Assembly (NCBI RefSeq): GCF_016757215.1
Contig: NZ_JAESIY010000018.1
Coordinates: 1 to 64,000, forward strand
Source: Fulvivirga sediminis
GTDB taxonomy: Bacteria > Bacteroidota > Bacteroidia > Cytophagales > Cyclobacteriaceae
Direction: 5' to 3'
DNA length: 64,000 nt
Of the stretch, positions 35,264 through 45,777 are shown piece after piece. Under the pieces are notes generated by a model. That model was given only the letters and a program-made list of their open reading frames with translations. It searched no databases and was not told the DNA's origin. The position numbers and the translations under genes are program-made. Positions within the stretch are counted from its first letter, which is position 1; each line of letters opens with the position of its first letter.

Positions 35264-36580
35264 ATGTTAAAATTCTTAAAAAGGGCAGCAATAGTTATGC
35301 TATTGCTGCTCCTTGCTTTATACCTTTATTTACAATTAAGACAGTCTCGGTCTTATAACAACATTCCCGAAGGAGCGAATCTCGTTATGCGAGCCAACAT
35401 AGATCAGTTGTTCAAAAAACTGCTCTTTAACTCCTTAACTAACCCCAAGTATTACTACCAAAGCTCCTCTGACAGTACTGATACTGATGATGAGACCGAG
35501 GATCCTTCTTTCGTTATACCTGCCAACGTATTCGTTTACAACCTTGGCGCTACACCAAATACATTTTACACCTCGCTACACATTAAAGACAGTACTGGCA
35601 TCCAGGCCTTTCTTAAAAAGAAATTATCTATAGACCAATATCTAGAAGAAGACAACTTCACCTATGGTTTTACTGACAACCATCAGCTGCAGGTTATCTA
35701 TAATGAAGATAGGGCCTTCCTTTCTCTCTCTATAGACAGACAAAATGTAAAAAGCGAATTGAAAGATTTACTTTTTAATCTAAAGCCTATGGATAGAAAC
35801 ACCCCTATCATTACCGCCTTAAGAGATGCTGATAGTGACATAAGCCTACTTGGAGAAAGTAATGAGTTAAACGTTGATTTTAACACCGGTGAAGTAATTA
35901 TATCAGGCTTAACGAGCTTCAATAAATACCTAAAGACGCCTAACCAGGCTTCCGTTAAACAACCTTTAGATAGCTTAGGGCTGCATGCCTGGCTTTCCGC
36001 CACTCCTACTGATGCCTTAGACACTTTATTTACTATTAACCATATTACCCTTTCAGGAGATACTCTAAGAACTTACTACCATAATGCTATAGATTTTCAA
36101 ATAGCAGAAACAACCCTACAAAGTGACACCATAATCACTTATGACTATAATGATGATTTTGAGAAAGTCGAACAGAAAGAAATCAAAACATCTAAAGTAC
36201 CAGGCATTTGCATAGCAATAAAATGTGATTCTGACGCTATGCAGCGATATCTTAAGAATAAGGGCATTTTAGACAATGCCAAAGTTAATGAAAGCTTTTT
36301 CCCTCTTTATAGTTTGAATACAACCCAAAAAGACTCACTGCTAATTATTCATAACCTGACAGATTACACGGCTAATTATAAGTCTTCGGAAAAAGTAATG
36401 GGCCTATATGTTGATTTTAATCAATTACAAACTCAGCTCCCTATCCTGAATGATAAGGTAGATTACCTATCGAAGGCAGAGTTATACGGATCAAAAGAAA
36501 AAGAAAAGCTTAAATTAGAGGGCAGTATTAAAATGACTCAATCTGATTTAAATGCACTCATACAGTTTATAAAAAAATAA
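35264..36580 (+). CDS. Membrane-anchored protein related to the upstream DUF4836-like gene
   Basis: 438 aa from the ATG at 35264. An upstream in-frame ATG at 35243 lies inside the previous gene and would put seven residues before the membrane segment, so the inner start is preferred. One N-terminal transmembrane helix (about residues 8-24) is followed by a periplasmic domain starting YNNIPEGANLVMRANIDQLFKKL. This parallels VPARATVVGSLNGSHIF of the upstream protein. Function is unknown. Tight linkage suggests a joint envelope role. Confidence 0.5.
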   Translation: MLKFLKRAAIVMLLLLLALYLYLQLRQSRSYNNIPEGANLVMRANIDQLFKKLLFNSLTNPKYYYQSSSDSTDTDDETEDPSFVIPANVFVYNLGATPNTFYTSLHIKDSTGIQAFLKKKLSIDQYLEEDNFTYGFTDNHQLQVIYNEDRAFLSLSIDRQNVKSELKDLLFNLKPMDRNTPIITALRDADSDISLLGESNELNVDFNTGEVIISGLTSFNKYLKTPNQASVKQPLDSLGLHAWLSATPTDALDTLFTINHITLSGDTLRTYYHNAIDFQIAETTLQSDTIITYDYNDDFEKVEQKEIKTSKVPGICIAIKCDSDAMQRYLKNKGILDNAKVNESFFPLYSLNTTQKDSLLIIHNLTDYTANYKSSEKVMGLYVDFNQLQTQLPILNDKVDYLSKAELYGSKEKEKLKLEGSIKMTQSDLNALIQFIKK

Positions 36581-36666
36581 AACATCTTAAAAAAGATGAG
36601 AACATCAATCGGGAGTATCCGCCGCTAGATATGACTGCTGCAAAAAATCATCACCAGAAAATATAG

Positions 36667-37644
36667 TTGGCTTTGAAATTTAAAAACAAAACTGTCAAAC
36701 GCTGGATTATAGGTCTTTTTCTATCTTTCCTATTCTTAAATATTGTCACCATATTCATTGGTTATAGACTTACCCACTTTAGCAGTAATGGCAAGGCTAT
36801 TGACACAAGCAGATACGATAAGGCAAAAGCAAGAGTACAAGATCTGGTGTACTGCGTAATAGGCACCGCTCGCCCTAAGAATGATGCAGTGCCTTATAAT
36901 CCTTATGAAACCATTTCATTTGAAAGTAATGATTTAAAAATTGAGGGATGGTATATTCCTGCCAGAAGATCAAAAGGAACGGTAATTATGTTCCATGGCT
37001 ATATTAGTGATAAGTCTAAGCTCATAGAGAAATCAAACAAGTTTCATGAAATGGGCTATACCACTTTTCTCATTGATTTCATGGGTTCAGGAGGTTCTGA
37101 AGGTCGCCAGACTACGTTAGGTTACTATGAAGCTGACCAGGTAAAAGAGGCCTATAAAATCATAAAAAACAGAAAAAAGGAAAGCAATATTATACTTTTT
37201 GGAACCTCTATGGGTGCCGCTGCAGTTATGAACGCAGTAAAGGACCACGACCTTACTCCACATTCAATTATTCTGGAGTCTCCTTTCGGTTCAATGTTAG
37301 AAGCGGTAGAAGCCCGTTTTAGACTTTATCATATACCTTCATTTCCATGTGCCAGAATACTGGTTTTCTGGGGTGGACTCATCAACGGCTTCAATGCTTT
37401 TGATCACAACCCTTATGAATATGCACAAGACATTCACGTTCCATCTTTAATTTTATATGGAGAGCAAGACGACCGGGTTACTAGAGAAGAGATAGATAAT
37501 ATATACAACAACTTGAAAGGACCTAAAAAGCTAGCAACATACCCTGAGGCAGGCCATAAGATACTTTTAAAAAATAGCAAAAATAACTGGGAACAAGATA
37601 TAACTCAATTTTTAACCCGTAGTTCTGAACATGTTGAAATTTAA
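36667..37644 (+). CDS. Membrane-anchored alpha/beta hydrolase
   Basis: A 325-aa protein with an N-terminal transmembrane segment and a serine-hydrolase domain. The oxyanion motif is MFHGYISDK (about residues 99-107), the nucleophile elbow GTSMGAA (about 178-184), the acid Asp lies in GEQDDRV and the His in GHKILL. It starts with TTG; there is no ATG before the active-site region. It resembles prolyl-oligopeptidase-like or thioesterase-like enzymes anchored in the inner membrane. It overlaps the DUF2809 gene by 14 nt, implying coupled translation. Confidence 0.85.
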   Translation: MALKFKNKTVKRWIIGLFLSFLFLNIVTIFIGYRLTHFSSNGKAIDTSRYDKAKARVQDLVYCVIGTARPKNDAVPYNPYETISFESNDLKIEGWYIPARRSKGTVIMFHGYISDKSKLIEKSNKFHEMGYTTFLIDFMGSGGSEGRQTTLGYYEADQVKEAYKIIKNRKKESNIILFGTSMGAAAVMNAVKDHDLTPHSIILESPFGSMLEAVEARFRLYHIPSFPCARILVFWGGLINGFNAFDHNPYEYAQDIHVPSLILYGEQDDRVTREEIDNIYNNLKGPKKLATYPEAGHKILLKNSKNNWEQDITQFLTRSSEHVEI

Positions 37645-38008
37645 TATTCGGTATTTTACTCTTACCATTCTATTATTCCTTACTGAAGTTTACATAGCCC
37701 TTTATGTACATGATAATATTGTAAGACCTTATATAGGTGATTATCTGGTAGTAATGTTTGTCTATTGTTTTGTGAAAAGTTTCTTTGACTTTCCGGTAGT
37801 AAAAACGGCTATAGGGGTACTCATTTTCTCCTATTTTATAGAAACTATGCAATACCTCAAAATGGTCAATCTATTAGGCTTACAAGATAACCGCCTGGCC
37901 AGAATAGTACTGGGCGTATCTTTTGAATGGATCGATATGCTAGCCTATACTCTGGGAATAATCACCACCATTGGCATAGAATTTCTACTCAACAAGAAAA
38001 GAAAGTAA
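37631..38008 (+). CDS. DUF2809 membrane protein
   Basis: A 125-aa protein with about four transmembrane helices and the DUF2809 pattern: FNIRYFTLTILLFLTEVYIA at the start, VRPYIGDYLVVM, ETMQYLKMVNLLGL, and FEWIDMLAYTLGI near the end. The conserved Arg/Asp/Glu residues in these helices are characteristic. The family has no assigned function. It is the downstream partner of the alpha/beta hydrolase. Confidence 0.88.
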   Translation: MLKFNIRYFTLTILLFLTEVYIALYVHDNIVRPYIGDYLVVMFVYCFVKSFFDFPVVKTAIGVLIFSYFIETMQYLKMVNLLGLQDNRLARIVLGVSFEWIDMLAYTLGIITTIGIEFLLNKKRK

Positions 38009-38019
38009 TAACAGAAGAA

Positions 38020-38066
38020 TACTTCCAGCACCAGATTATGAGGTATGAATCAAAATGCTGGAAGTA
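38020..38066. terminator. Hairpin between convergent genes
   Basis: Perfect 11-bp arms TACTTCCAGCA and TGCTGGAAGTA with a 25-nt loop, placed between the convergent DUF2809 and SnoaL-like genes. Probably a bidirectional terminator, though without a T-run. Confidence 0.5.
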
Positions 38067-38078
38067 ATTCAGGTTATT

Positions 38079-38483
38079 TTATGAATATTGAAGCTCATAT
38101 TTAAAGTCATCTACTGACCAATATTCCAGACATTTTCCTTTATGTATTCTTATAAAATCCATTACCTGAAAACAAGCCTCCTCTCCAGCCTGATGGCCCG
38201 GAATATTTCCACTATGGGTTCCTTTTACTAATTTTCTAGAGGCCACAAGGTCATCTTCAGATACAATTTCTTTCATTTCTATCCGAATATTATTGAAGGA
38301 CTCATGCAGCCACCTGTTAAACATCACCAAGCTCTCTGCATTACAACTGCCATGAAAAGGCGTTCTGTTAATAAAGTCAGGATCAATTACCTGATCCAGC
38401 ATAGAAAAGTCTCCTTGCTCAAGAAACTCTCTATTAAATCGAATTACAAGCTCTTTATTAGCTTCCAGTCTATTATAGGTCAT
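38079..38483 (-). CDS. SnoaL-like ester cyclase family protein
   Basis: A 134-aa NTF2-like alpha+beta barrel. It shows ANKELVIRFNREFLEQGD (helix 1), the family's ...DQVIDPDFINRTPF, VASRKLVKGTHSG and the C-terminal GKCLEYWSVDDF. The SnoaL group includes polyketide cyclases and many uncharacterised small-molecule enzymes. Length matches. It probably makes a transcription unit of its own; the AsmA-like gene follows on the same strand after 274 bp from the start side. Confidence 0.82.
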   Translation of the reverse strand: MTYNRLEANKELVIRFNREFLEQGDFSMLDQVIDPDFINRTPFHGSCNAESLVMFNRWLHESFNNIRIEMKEIVSEDDLVASRKLVKGTHSGNIPGHQAGEEACFQVMDFIRIHKGKCLEYWSVDDFKYELQYS

Positions 38484-38574
38484 CTTTCATGAGGTTTAAG
38501 TAACTACCCTTTTCTATTTTCAAAGAGGGTATACCAATATTGCCTCATTTTCAGTAAAAACCATATGACAAAAA

Positions 38575-41500
38575 TCACTTGTCAGCCTGATCGCCGCTAG
38601 TGACTTTTTCAAATTCTTTACGGTTATTATTTACACCTATACTCGCTACCAACCCACTTAAAAAAGACTTAGTCCAGTAGTTGAATAATGATTTATTAGG
38701 ATTACGCTCAAAATAGATTTTCCCATCTCTAAACTTAAATAAATGAGGGTTATTTCTATTAATAACAAAGGTATTTGCAAAAAAGGAAGCTATAGATTTC
38801 ACTAACTTAGAATCACCCGAATGCTTATTAAGTATGGTTACCTTCAGATCTTCATAATGAAAATCCATATTCCCGTAAGCTACTTCCTTATCACCTTTAA
38901 CGCTAAACATAAGGCTATTAGCATAGCCGTCCTTCACATCTATAAACGCATTATTCCGCGTGATATCATTAAAAACGGTTAAAGAAGTTTCGCCCATGTT
39001 TCCACCAAGGGTAAATTCTCCTTCGGGAGAAAGCATATCAAAAGTAACTGAAAGGCTCAAAGGGGCTTTTCCCATGACATTGGCACTTACATCAACCGTC
39101 ATGTTCTTATTTTTCCTTAATAAATCTTTTCTGTTAGTCACATTTTTAAAGTCTGCATTTAGGTCATTAAAAGTAATGAAGCCCGGTTTCTGTGCTTTCT
39201 CTGCATGCTCATTATAGGTGATGTCTATATTTCTAAGCTGTATATTTTCTATGTTAAAAGGCCTGTCGTACTGCATTAGCGCCATTTGATACATCACCTT
39301 TTCCTTATTGGGTGCATCTGGCATATTTTTATCCCTAAACACATCTACCTGGGCATTCTCTATTAATAGTTGTCGGCTATCTATAATTTGATGGTTTAAA
39401 AACTTGTCTAAATTAATACCAGAGAGTTTCACCGTCTTGGCATCAGCTTTTATATAGTCGCTTTCATATTGCTTATGTTTAAAGAATTCGTCTCTGCCGT
39501 ATACCGGAGAGAAATACATGTCTGTAACTGTAAGACTTGAATCTCGCGAACTAAACTTCACATTTCCTAAAATCAGTTTATTCAATTTATTTTTAGTGTA
39601 AAATGTGAGATTAGGTGTGGCCAATCTTATATTATTAAACACCAGTAGATTGTCGCTTAGATCAGTGTTTTCGTCCAGCTCAATACCGTAGACATCTATC
39701 GAGAAGTCATCTAATTCAAAATCCTTATTTTCCCTTTTCAGTAGTAAATCCCCATGCTGAAGGTCAAGATGCTTTATGCTTATGCTTTTTAACACTCCTC
39801 CTGACAAAAATTTACTCTTATCCTCTTTGTCTTTGTTCTTTTCGAGCTTAAGTATTGGGTGTGGTAAGGTGACTTTATTTAAAATCAGCCTTTGGTCTTC
39901 TAATAACTTATATAAATCAGGTATTGAGCTCTGTAACTGCGGTAGTTGGATAGATGTTATTCCAGAAAAATCAGAATAAGTGAAATCATTAATTTTAATA
40001 AGATCATCTCTGGAATCTACAACCACCCCTTTGAGCGTAACTGAGGCCTCTTTTAGAGGCACTTTAATCTCTTGTATGTTACCCGATATGCTCTGCATAA
40101 ATGGAAGCTTACCCTTTCTTCCCCCCTCCTGAGATATCTTTACATTTTTTAGATCTGCACTAAAGTTGCTAATCTCAAAGCCGCTGTCATTATAAATATG
40201 AGCTTTATCCCAAGATACCTTTTTAACATTTATGTCATTAAATGTTTCATTAATGCGCCTCCTAAGATCTTCAATACTCACCGGCTGACTTCCATCAGAT
40301 TTTTCAACTGTCTTCAAATGCAATTTCGGCTTGCGCATTACCACATGCCGGGCATATAAATTTCCATCATTAATGAGGCCATTGATATCCGCCCCCATTA
40401 CAGCCAAACTATCTACTGATAAGTGGCTGTTACCCCCTACAATCAGACCTTTTACCGCCAGCTCATTTCTTGCACCAGAGATCCTTAGATTGCTTACTGA
40501 AATTCTCTTTTCTCCTTTATTCAACCATGTAGAGCCAAAATCACCATATACCCCATCTACCTTGGTTTCATTACCTATCTCCAAGTGAGCAAAGCCTGTA
40601 GTCTTAACATTAGTATGCATCCATTCTTCGCCATTTTTTATAATGGTCACCTCTCCTTTTCCAAGTTTAATGTTACTAAAAACGGTAGAAGAATGATTTT
40701 GACTTGTTTTACCAGCTCCGCTATTAAGTTTATCAGCATCTAATCTCAGCTTAAACTGCCTAACACTCACTCCTCTCATTGCTTTTTCCGGATTATTGAC
40801 CAATATAGCCAGCCGTTGAGATGAAGTTTCTATATCATAAAGGTCTGCTGCAATGCCCTTGGTATGATTAATCTGTAACCTATCAATATGGGCCCTTGCT
40901 ATATCTTGTTGTGCGAGTGTGACGTTACTAAGTTCTCCATAAAAACCTCCAGAAGGTTGTAATATTATTTGACGAGCCTTTATGATCATGCGAATGCTAT
41001 CCAGATACAAGTTAGATTTATTTGGATAATTATAGATCTCTCCTATTGAAGTCTTAAGTCCCTTCACACTCACCTGATCTACCCCTTTTTTCACCAGACG
41101 TACACTGCCTTTGGTTATTTTGATACTATCGGCTTTTAGAAGATCGAAAATGTTATGCACCTGACTAGGTAGATCAAATTGCTTATTGGAATTATTAGCG
41201 CCGCTCTTCATATAATAAGTTATATCGGGCCTAATAGCCTCGACCTTATTCATTACCAATTCATTATTATCTATGAAATTTTGAAACTCAAAACCAGTAA
41301 CTTCCATATGTGGTGCTACTATATTGATCACTCCGCCTTTCTCCCTCTTTTCTGCATCTGTAAGTCTATCAAATACCTCTACTGAGTCTACTTTAATATT
41401 CGATTTATCTGTGGTAGTAAAAAACAGGCTGCCAAACTTGAGTACGTGTACACTATCCGGCATAGTGTAGAGGTAATCTTTTAGCCCCACGGTAGCACTG

Positions 41501-42705
41501 TCATAGCCAATCTCACTATAGGCCAAAGTATCGATTTTTACATTCTTTACACGGGCAAAAATATTTCTTGCTTTGAACCGAGAAATAGAGGTAGCCCTAT
41601 CCCGAAGGATATTAATATTTCCATCGTTGATATTAACATTGCTTACCTGAATAACATTAAAGAGCTGAGCTATAATCTTAATCAACTGCTCTGTAGAAGG
41701 ACTTAACTCTTGATTAGGATCAGCACCATGAAAATTATCCATAGCAAACTTTGGAGAGACAAGATCTAAGCTGTCGATATCAAGAATATTTTCATCGTAA
41801 GCCTTTCCAAAATTTAGCCCCCTGAGCTTCAGTGCTGGCATCTCCACGTAATAGGCATTTTTACCTACTAATTCCGGCTGGTTGAGCTTGTCGAACCTTG
41901 GGTACAAATGCACATTAATAAGGCTCATTTTAGATTCTTTGGTAGACAGCAATACTGAATCAAAAGTTACTTCATGTATCGAATCTCTCAATTTAAAAGA
42001 CTGATCTTTAAGCATAAGACTTATATGATCAGTATAAAATTTTTGATTTGAATTGGCCTTTTTTCTGTTCCAGCCAAAATTCTTTATAGTGAAAGATATA
42101 TTACCCGCTACAAAATCATAGTAAGGAGATAGAACTTCTCTTTTATAACTAATCTTACCATGATTCACTTTAAATTCACCCAGATTAAAAGCCTTAATCT
42201 GCTCTGTTATGGTTTTATAAACATCTCCACTTTCTTTAGATAAGCCTAAGTTCTCTTCATTTCTCCTAGGCTGCGTTATCCACACCTCGGGATCTTTCAA
42301 TGACATCGACTTTATCTTGAGCTCATCTTTAAAAATGATCTCTATGAGGTTTATTATATTGGCTTCCATGAGCGGCACTTTAGCCGCAAATAGGGTTCCT
42401 TTATCATTATCCTCTATTTTAGAACTATCAATATTTACCTCAAATTCAAAAAGGGTAGCCTTTGATTTAAAAAAATCTACTGCTATGCTATCATAAGAAA
42501 TGCTATAAAGACCATCAGTTTTTATCTCTACCGTTTTCTTTATGCTCCTTCCCAGCAGATCATAAGCATAGTAATTAATTAGTTTCTCATAGGTGAGTAA
42601 TACGGCAAACACGAGGACAAAAAGAAATATTAAAAGGCTGACCAAAAGTCCCCGACGAGACCTCCTTAACGAACGCAACTTAAAATATTTATGTCTTAAT
42701 GTCAT
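38575..42705 (-). CDS. Giant AsmA-like/DUF748-type envelope protein
   Basis: A 1376-aa protein with a basic N-terminus (HKYFKLRSLRRSRRG) and one transmembrane helix (about residues 19-39). A long periplasmic region of repeating beta strands follows. Recurrent short patterns such as VNINDGNINI, ITKGSVRLVKKG, VKKVSWDKAHIYN and IDITYNEHA mark repeated strands. This organisation is that of AsmA/TamB-like proteins, which span the periplasm and move lipids toward the outer membrane. Which branch it belongs to is uncertain. It is 106 bp downstream of a GH31 lipoprotein gene. Confidence 0.6.
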   Translation of the reverse strand: MTLRHKYFKLRSLRRSRRGLLVSLLIFLFVLVFAVLLTYEKLINYYAYDLLGRSIKKTVEIKTDGLYSISYDSIAVDFFKSKATLFEFEVNIDSSKIEDNDKGTLFAAKVPLMEANIINLIEIIFKDELKIKSMSLKDPEVWITQPRRNEENLGLSKESGDVYKTITEQIKAFNLGEFKVNHGKISYKREVLSPYYDFVAGNISFTIKNFGWNRKKANSNQKFYTDHISLMLKDQSFKLRDSIHEVTFDSVLLSTKESKMSLINVHLYPRFDKLNQPELVGKNAYYVEMPALKLRGLNFGKAYDENILDIDSLDLVSPKFAMDNFHGADPNQELSPSTEQLIKIIAQLFNVIQVSNVNINDGNINILRDRATSISRFKARNIFARVKNVKIDTLAYSEIGYDSATVGLKDYLYTMPDSVHVLKFGSLFFTTTDKSNIKVDSVEVFDRLTDAEKREKGGVINIVAPHMEVTGFEFQNFIDNNELVMNKVEAIRPDITYYMKSGANNSNKQFDLPSQVHNIFDLLKADSIKITKGSVRLVKKGVDQVSVKGLKTSIGEIYNYPNKSNLYLDSIRMIIKARQIILQPSGGFYGELSNVTLAQQDIARAHIDRLQINHTKGIAADLYDIETSSQRLAILVNNPEKAMRGVSVRQFKLRLDADKLNSGAGKTSQNHSSTVFSNIKLGKGEVTIIKNGEEWMHTNVKTTGFAHLEIGNETKVDGVYGDFGSTWLNKGEKRISVSNLRISGARNELAVKGLIVGGNSHLSVDSLAVMGADINGLINDGNLYARHVVMRKPKLHLKTVEKSDGSQPVSIEDLRRRINETFNDINVKKVSWDKAHIYNDSGFEISNFSADLKNVKISQEGGRKGKLPFMQSISGNIQEIKVPLKEASVTLKGVVVDSRDDLIKINDFTYSDFSGITSIQLPQLQSSIPDLYKLLEDQRLILNKVTLPHPILKLEKNKDKEDKSKFLSGGVLKSISIKHLDLQHGDLLLKRENKDFELDDFSIDVYGIELDENTDLSDNLLVFNNIRLATPNLTFYTKNKLNKLILGNVKFSSRDSSLTVTDMYFSPVYGRDEFFKHKQYESDYIKADAKTVKLSGINLDKFLNHQIIDSRQLLIENAQVDVFRDKNMPDAPNKEKVMYQMALMQYDRPFNIENIQLRNIDITYNEHAEKAQKPGFITFNDLNADFKNVTNRKDLLRKNKNMTVDVSANVMGKAPLSLSVTFDMLSPEGEFTLGGNMGETSLTVFNDITRNNAFIDVKDGYANSLMFSVKGDKEVAYGNMDFHYEDLKVTILNKHSGDSKLVKSIASFFANTFVINRNNPHLFKFRDGKIYFERNPNKSLFNYWTKSFLSGLVASIGVNNNRKEFEKVTSGDQADK

Positions 42706-42811
42706 ATATGCTTTAACCCTCTCTTCATCAGTGTTACTGATTTATTTGTATCTCGAGAAACTCTTCCTCAGGTACAAAGACACCTTCATTTTAAAAAGGT
42801 TTTCAATTCAA

Positions 42812-44962
42812 CTAATTATTCACAGAAAATATAAGATCTTCAGTTTTCCAGTCTGAGTAGCTAACACCACCCTCATTTACTATAGCCAGTCTATAAGTAT
42901 GATGCTTATCCCAGCTGCCATCCTTTTTATTTACCTCCAAAGAATAGCTGCTTCCATTTTTATTACTCACCTTAAACTGTAACCATTCATATCCTCCTGA
43001 CTGATAGTCGTAACCTTGTCCGGCATCATTATAAAGTTCGCCCTCTGCCTTACCGTCTTCATTGATGTTAACATACAATGTTAATGAATCCGTTGAATAT
43101 TCTTCGGTACTCTGTATAAGCTTGCTCATCGGCACAATGCTTGCATCTTTTAGCTTTACAGTAGCTTGATAGCCATCATCTTCATGCTCAAAAGGAATAC
43201 TTTTCCAATCGCCTTTGGGCAACGCCGGATTTTTTGCCCAACTAGGGATCACCAACAGCTTGTCTCCTAACAGAAATGCCTCTTCTTCCTTTCTTAGTTT
43301 CTGGTCTTTCACATCAGCAAAAAATGCAGGGCGCATCACCGGCAGACCAGATATTGAAGCTTCATGAAAAAGTGTATACAAATAAGGCATCATTCTATAC
43401 CTTCTATTCACAGCAGTACGAGAAACATCTTCTGTTTTTTTACCAAAAGACCAAGGCTCCTGTCTTACTACATCTATAGCCGAGTGATTTCTACAAAAAG
43501 GATAATAAGGAGCCAGAGACATCCATTGAGCCAAAAGCTCTTCATTGGCATCTCCAGTAAAACCACCAATATCAGGGCCGTTAAAAGGCTGACCAGAAAG
43601 GCCCAACGTAATAGTCATAGGAATAGACATTTTCATGTGTGCCTCAGATGAAACATTATCTCCTGACCAGGTAGCAGCATACCGCTGTCCTCCTAAATAG
43701 TTCGCTCTCGATAGTATAAAAGGTCTTAAATCAGGATTAGCCTTCATAATACCCTCTCTGCTGGCCTTCACCATGAGCAATCCGTATACATTATGATAAC
43801 GGATGTGCTCACCAGCTGGCAGGTCTCCACCACCCCGGTGAATATTATCAAATGGCATGCTTCCTTCCGGGCCATCAAATACTGCGGGTTCGTTCATATC
43901 ATTCCATATACCATCTATGCCCAACTTCATAAAATCCTGGTAAAGACCAGCCCACCATTCTCGTGTTTCGGGGCGGGTAAAGTCAGGAAAAGCACATTGC
44001 CCTGGCCAAACCTCTCCATTGAATTCATCGCCTTCAGCATTCTGTACCCAATGGTTACCCGCGCTGCCCTGCTGATAAACAGTATATGAAGAATCCCTTT
44101 TAACTCCCGGATCTATCATATATACAGCTTTTATATTCATGCTATGAAGATCATCATTAAGCTTTTTAGGGTCAGGAAAACCATTTTCATCAAATGTAAA
44201 AATTCGAAAACCATCCATATAGTTAATATCCATCCAAATAACATCACAAGGAATCTGCTTCTCTCTAAAACTCTGGGCTATCTCTCTCACTTGAGAATCA
44301 GGATAGTAAGAATATCTGCTCTGTTGATACCCCAAAGCCCATAAAGGGGGCAGTTTCATTTTCCCAGTAAGGTCAGCCAAAGCCTTTAAAACATCCTCAG
44401 GATTATCTTTTTCGATCACTATCACCCTAAATCCCGGACCTTGGGAGGTAATAGTAATAGGATTCTTAAGCTCAAAAGTCTGGCGATAGGTATTATCTGC
44501 TATTATCCCAAAACTGCTCCCATCGGGCCTAACCCCCAGCACCCATGGATGCGCCTGGTAAAGTTGCTTCCCATCGAACTTACCATAGCCGAAATTATCA
44601 GTGTTCCATAGTTTTATCTCAGTGCCGTTACGCCTTAAAGGGCCCGTTACTTCACCATTTCCATATAAATCTGTTCCTTTAGGAAAAGGAATCCTCACAA
44701 TACTGGAAGTGTCAGTTGTACTAAATTCAGGTTTGACCGCCCAATCACCAGGAAGAGCATTAGTAAAGTTAAGATCCTTAATAACCGCCATTGAAGGCAG
44801 CGTTTGTACTGAATCAAACTGATCAGGATAAAAAACAGCAATATCTTCCGCTACCAACCCTTCTTTTTGATTTATTAGAACGGAGTTATCCATTTCTTTA
44901 TGTCCACAAGCAGTAGCGACATAAATTAAAATAACAGCTAAGAATATATTTGAGCGTTTCAT
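42812..44962 (-). CDS. GH31 family alpha-glucosidase-like lipoprotein
   Basis: About 716 aa from the ATG at 44962, which gives the lipobox VATAC. A TTG at 44986 would put extra residues before the signal. The nucleophile is D355 in IWNDMNEP and the acid/base D435 in WSGDNVSS (numbered from 44962); both are standard for GH31 hydrolases. Substrate-binding DVIWMDINYMDGFRIFTFD is present. It is probably anchored in the periplasm or outer membrane and cleaves alpha-glucosides from oligosaccharides. It contrasts with the lyase-like GH31 at 19244, which lacks a signal and has WQDMT. Confidence 0.9.
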   Translation of the reverse strand: MKRSNIFLAVILIYVATACGHKEMDNSVLINQKEGLVAEDIAVFYPDQFDSVQTLPSMAVIKDLNFTNALPGDWAVKPEFSTTDTSSIVRIPFPKGTDLYGNGEVTGPLRRNGTEIKLWNTDNFGYGKFDGKQLYQAHPWVLGVRPDGSSFGIIADNTYRQTFELKNPITITSQGPGFRVIVIEKDNPEDVLKALADLTGKMKLPPLWALGYQQSRYSYYPDSQVREIAQSFREKQIPCDVIWMDINYMDGFRIFTFDENGFPDPKKLNDDLHSMNIKAVYMIDPGVKRDSSYTVYQQGSAGNHWVQNAEGDEFNGEVWPGQCAFPDFTRPETREWWAGLYQDFMKLGIDGIWNDMNEPAVFDGPEGSMPFDNIHRGGGDLPAGEHIRYHNVYGLLMVKASREGIMKANPDLRPFILSRANYLGGQRYAATWSGDNVSSEAHMKMSIPMTITLGLSGQPFNGPDIGGFTGDANEELLAQWMSLAPYYPFCRNHSAIDVVRQEPWSFGKKTEDVSRTAVNRRYRMMPYLYTLFHEASISGLPVMRPAFFADVKDQKLRKEEEAFLLGDKLLVIPSWAKNPALPKGDWKSIPFEHEDDGYQATVKLKDASIVPMSKLIQSTEEYSTDSLTLYVNINEDGKAEGELYNDAGQGYDYQSGGYEWLQFKVSNKNGSSYSLEVNKKDGSWDKHHTYRLAIVNEGGVSYSDWKTEDLIFSVNN

Positions 44963-45051
44963 GAGGTTAAATTTGGGATAATACAATTAACTTTTAATGG
45001 CTAAAATCGTTCACCTGTTTATTAATTACAACCTAAAAATAGGCAATTTTT

Positions 45052-45777
45052 ATGAAGGACAACTTTTCTACCCAAGCTAAAGGCTATGCTCAGTATCGCC
45101 CTGACTATCCGCAAGATCTTTACAACAGTATTTTTGCTCGTCTCTCCTCGTATTCCTGCGCTTGGGATTGCGCCACAGGCAACGGCCAAGTGGCTCTTCA
45201 ATTAGCTGAAAAGTTCGACAAGGTAATAGCTACTGATATCAGCCAGACCCAGCTAGATAATGCTGTAAAACATGAAAACATTAAATACCATATAGCTTCC
45301 GCTGAAAATAGCCTGCTCCCAGATCAATCAGTAGATCTGATCACCGTAGCTCAGGCAATCCATTGGTTCAATCATAATGCTTTTCTCAAAGAGGCAAGAA
45401 GAGTGGCTGCACCACAGGCTTGGCTTTGCTACTTTGGTTATGGTCTCATAGATATTAATGAAGAAGCCAACAAAATCATCCGGCATATTCATGATGTAGT
45501 CATTGGTCCGTACTGGGATCCGGAAAGAGCTATACTCATGAATGAATATGATGATATATCATTCGGTTTGAACCATTATGAAAAGCAGTATTTTAAATAC
45601 ACACTACCTTGGACTATTGAGCATATGGAAGGGTATCTGAACACCTGGTCATCTGTACAAAAATACATTAAAGAACATAATGAAAATCCAGTACCTGCAG
45701 TAATAAAGCATTTGAAAGAAGTGTGGAAAGAAAATACTATCACCTTTCCCATATTCCTTCATTGCGGGCAACTATAG
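45052..45777 (+). CDS. Class I SAM-dependent methyltransferase
   Basis: A 241-aa protein of the Methyltransf_11/UbiE-like type found near the family opening FSTQAKGYAQYRPDYP. SAM-binding motif I reads WDCATGNGQVALQLAE (about residues 39-54), the acidic loop VIATDIS follows, and motif post-I is VDLITVAQAIHWFNH. The substrate is not predictable. It is divergent from the GH31 lipoprotein gene, 89 bp apart, with no strong promoter match visible. Confidence 0.88.
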   Translation: MKDNFSTQAKGYAQYRPDYPQDLYNSIFARLSSYSCAWDCATGNGQVALQLAEKFDKVIATDISQTQLDNAVKHENIKYHIASAENSLLPDQSVDLITVAQAIHWFNHNAFLKEARRVAAPQAWLCYFGYGLIDINEEANKIIRHIHDVVIGPYWDPERAILMNEYDDISFGLNHYEKQYFKYTLPWTIEHMEGYLNTWSSVQKYIKEHNENPVPAVIKHLKEVWKENTITFPIFLHCGQL

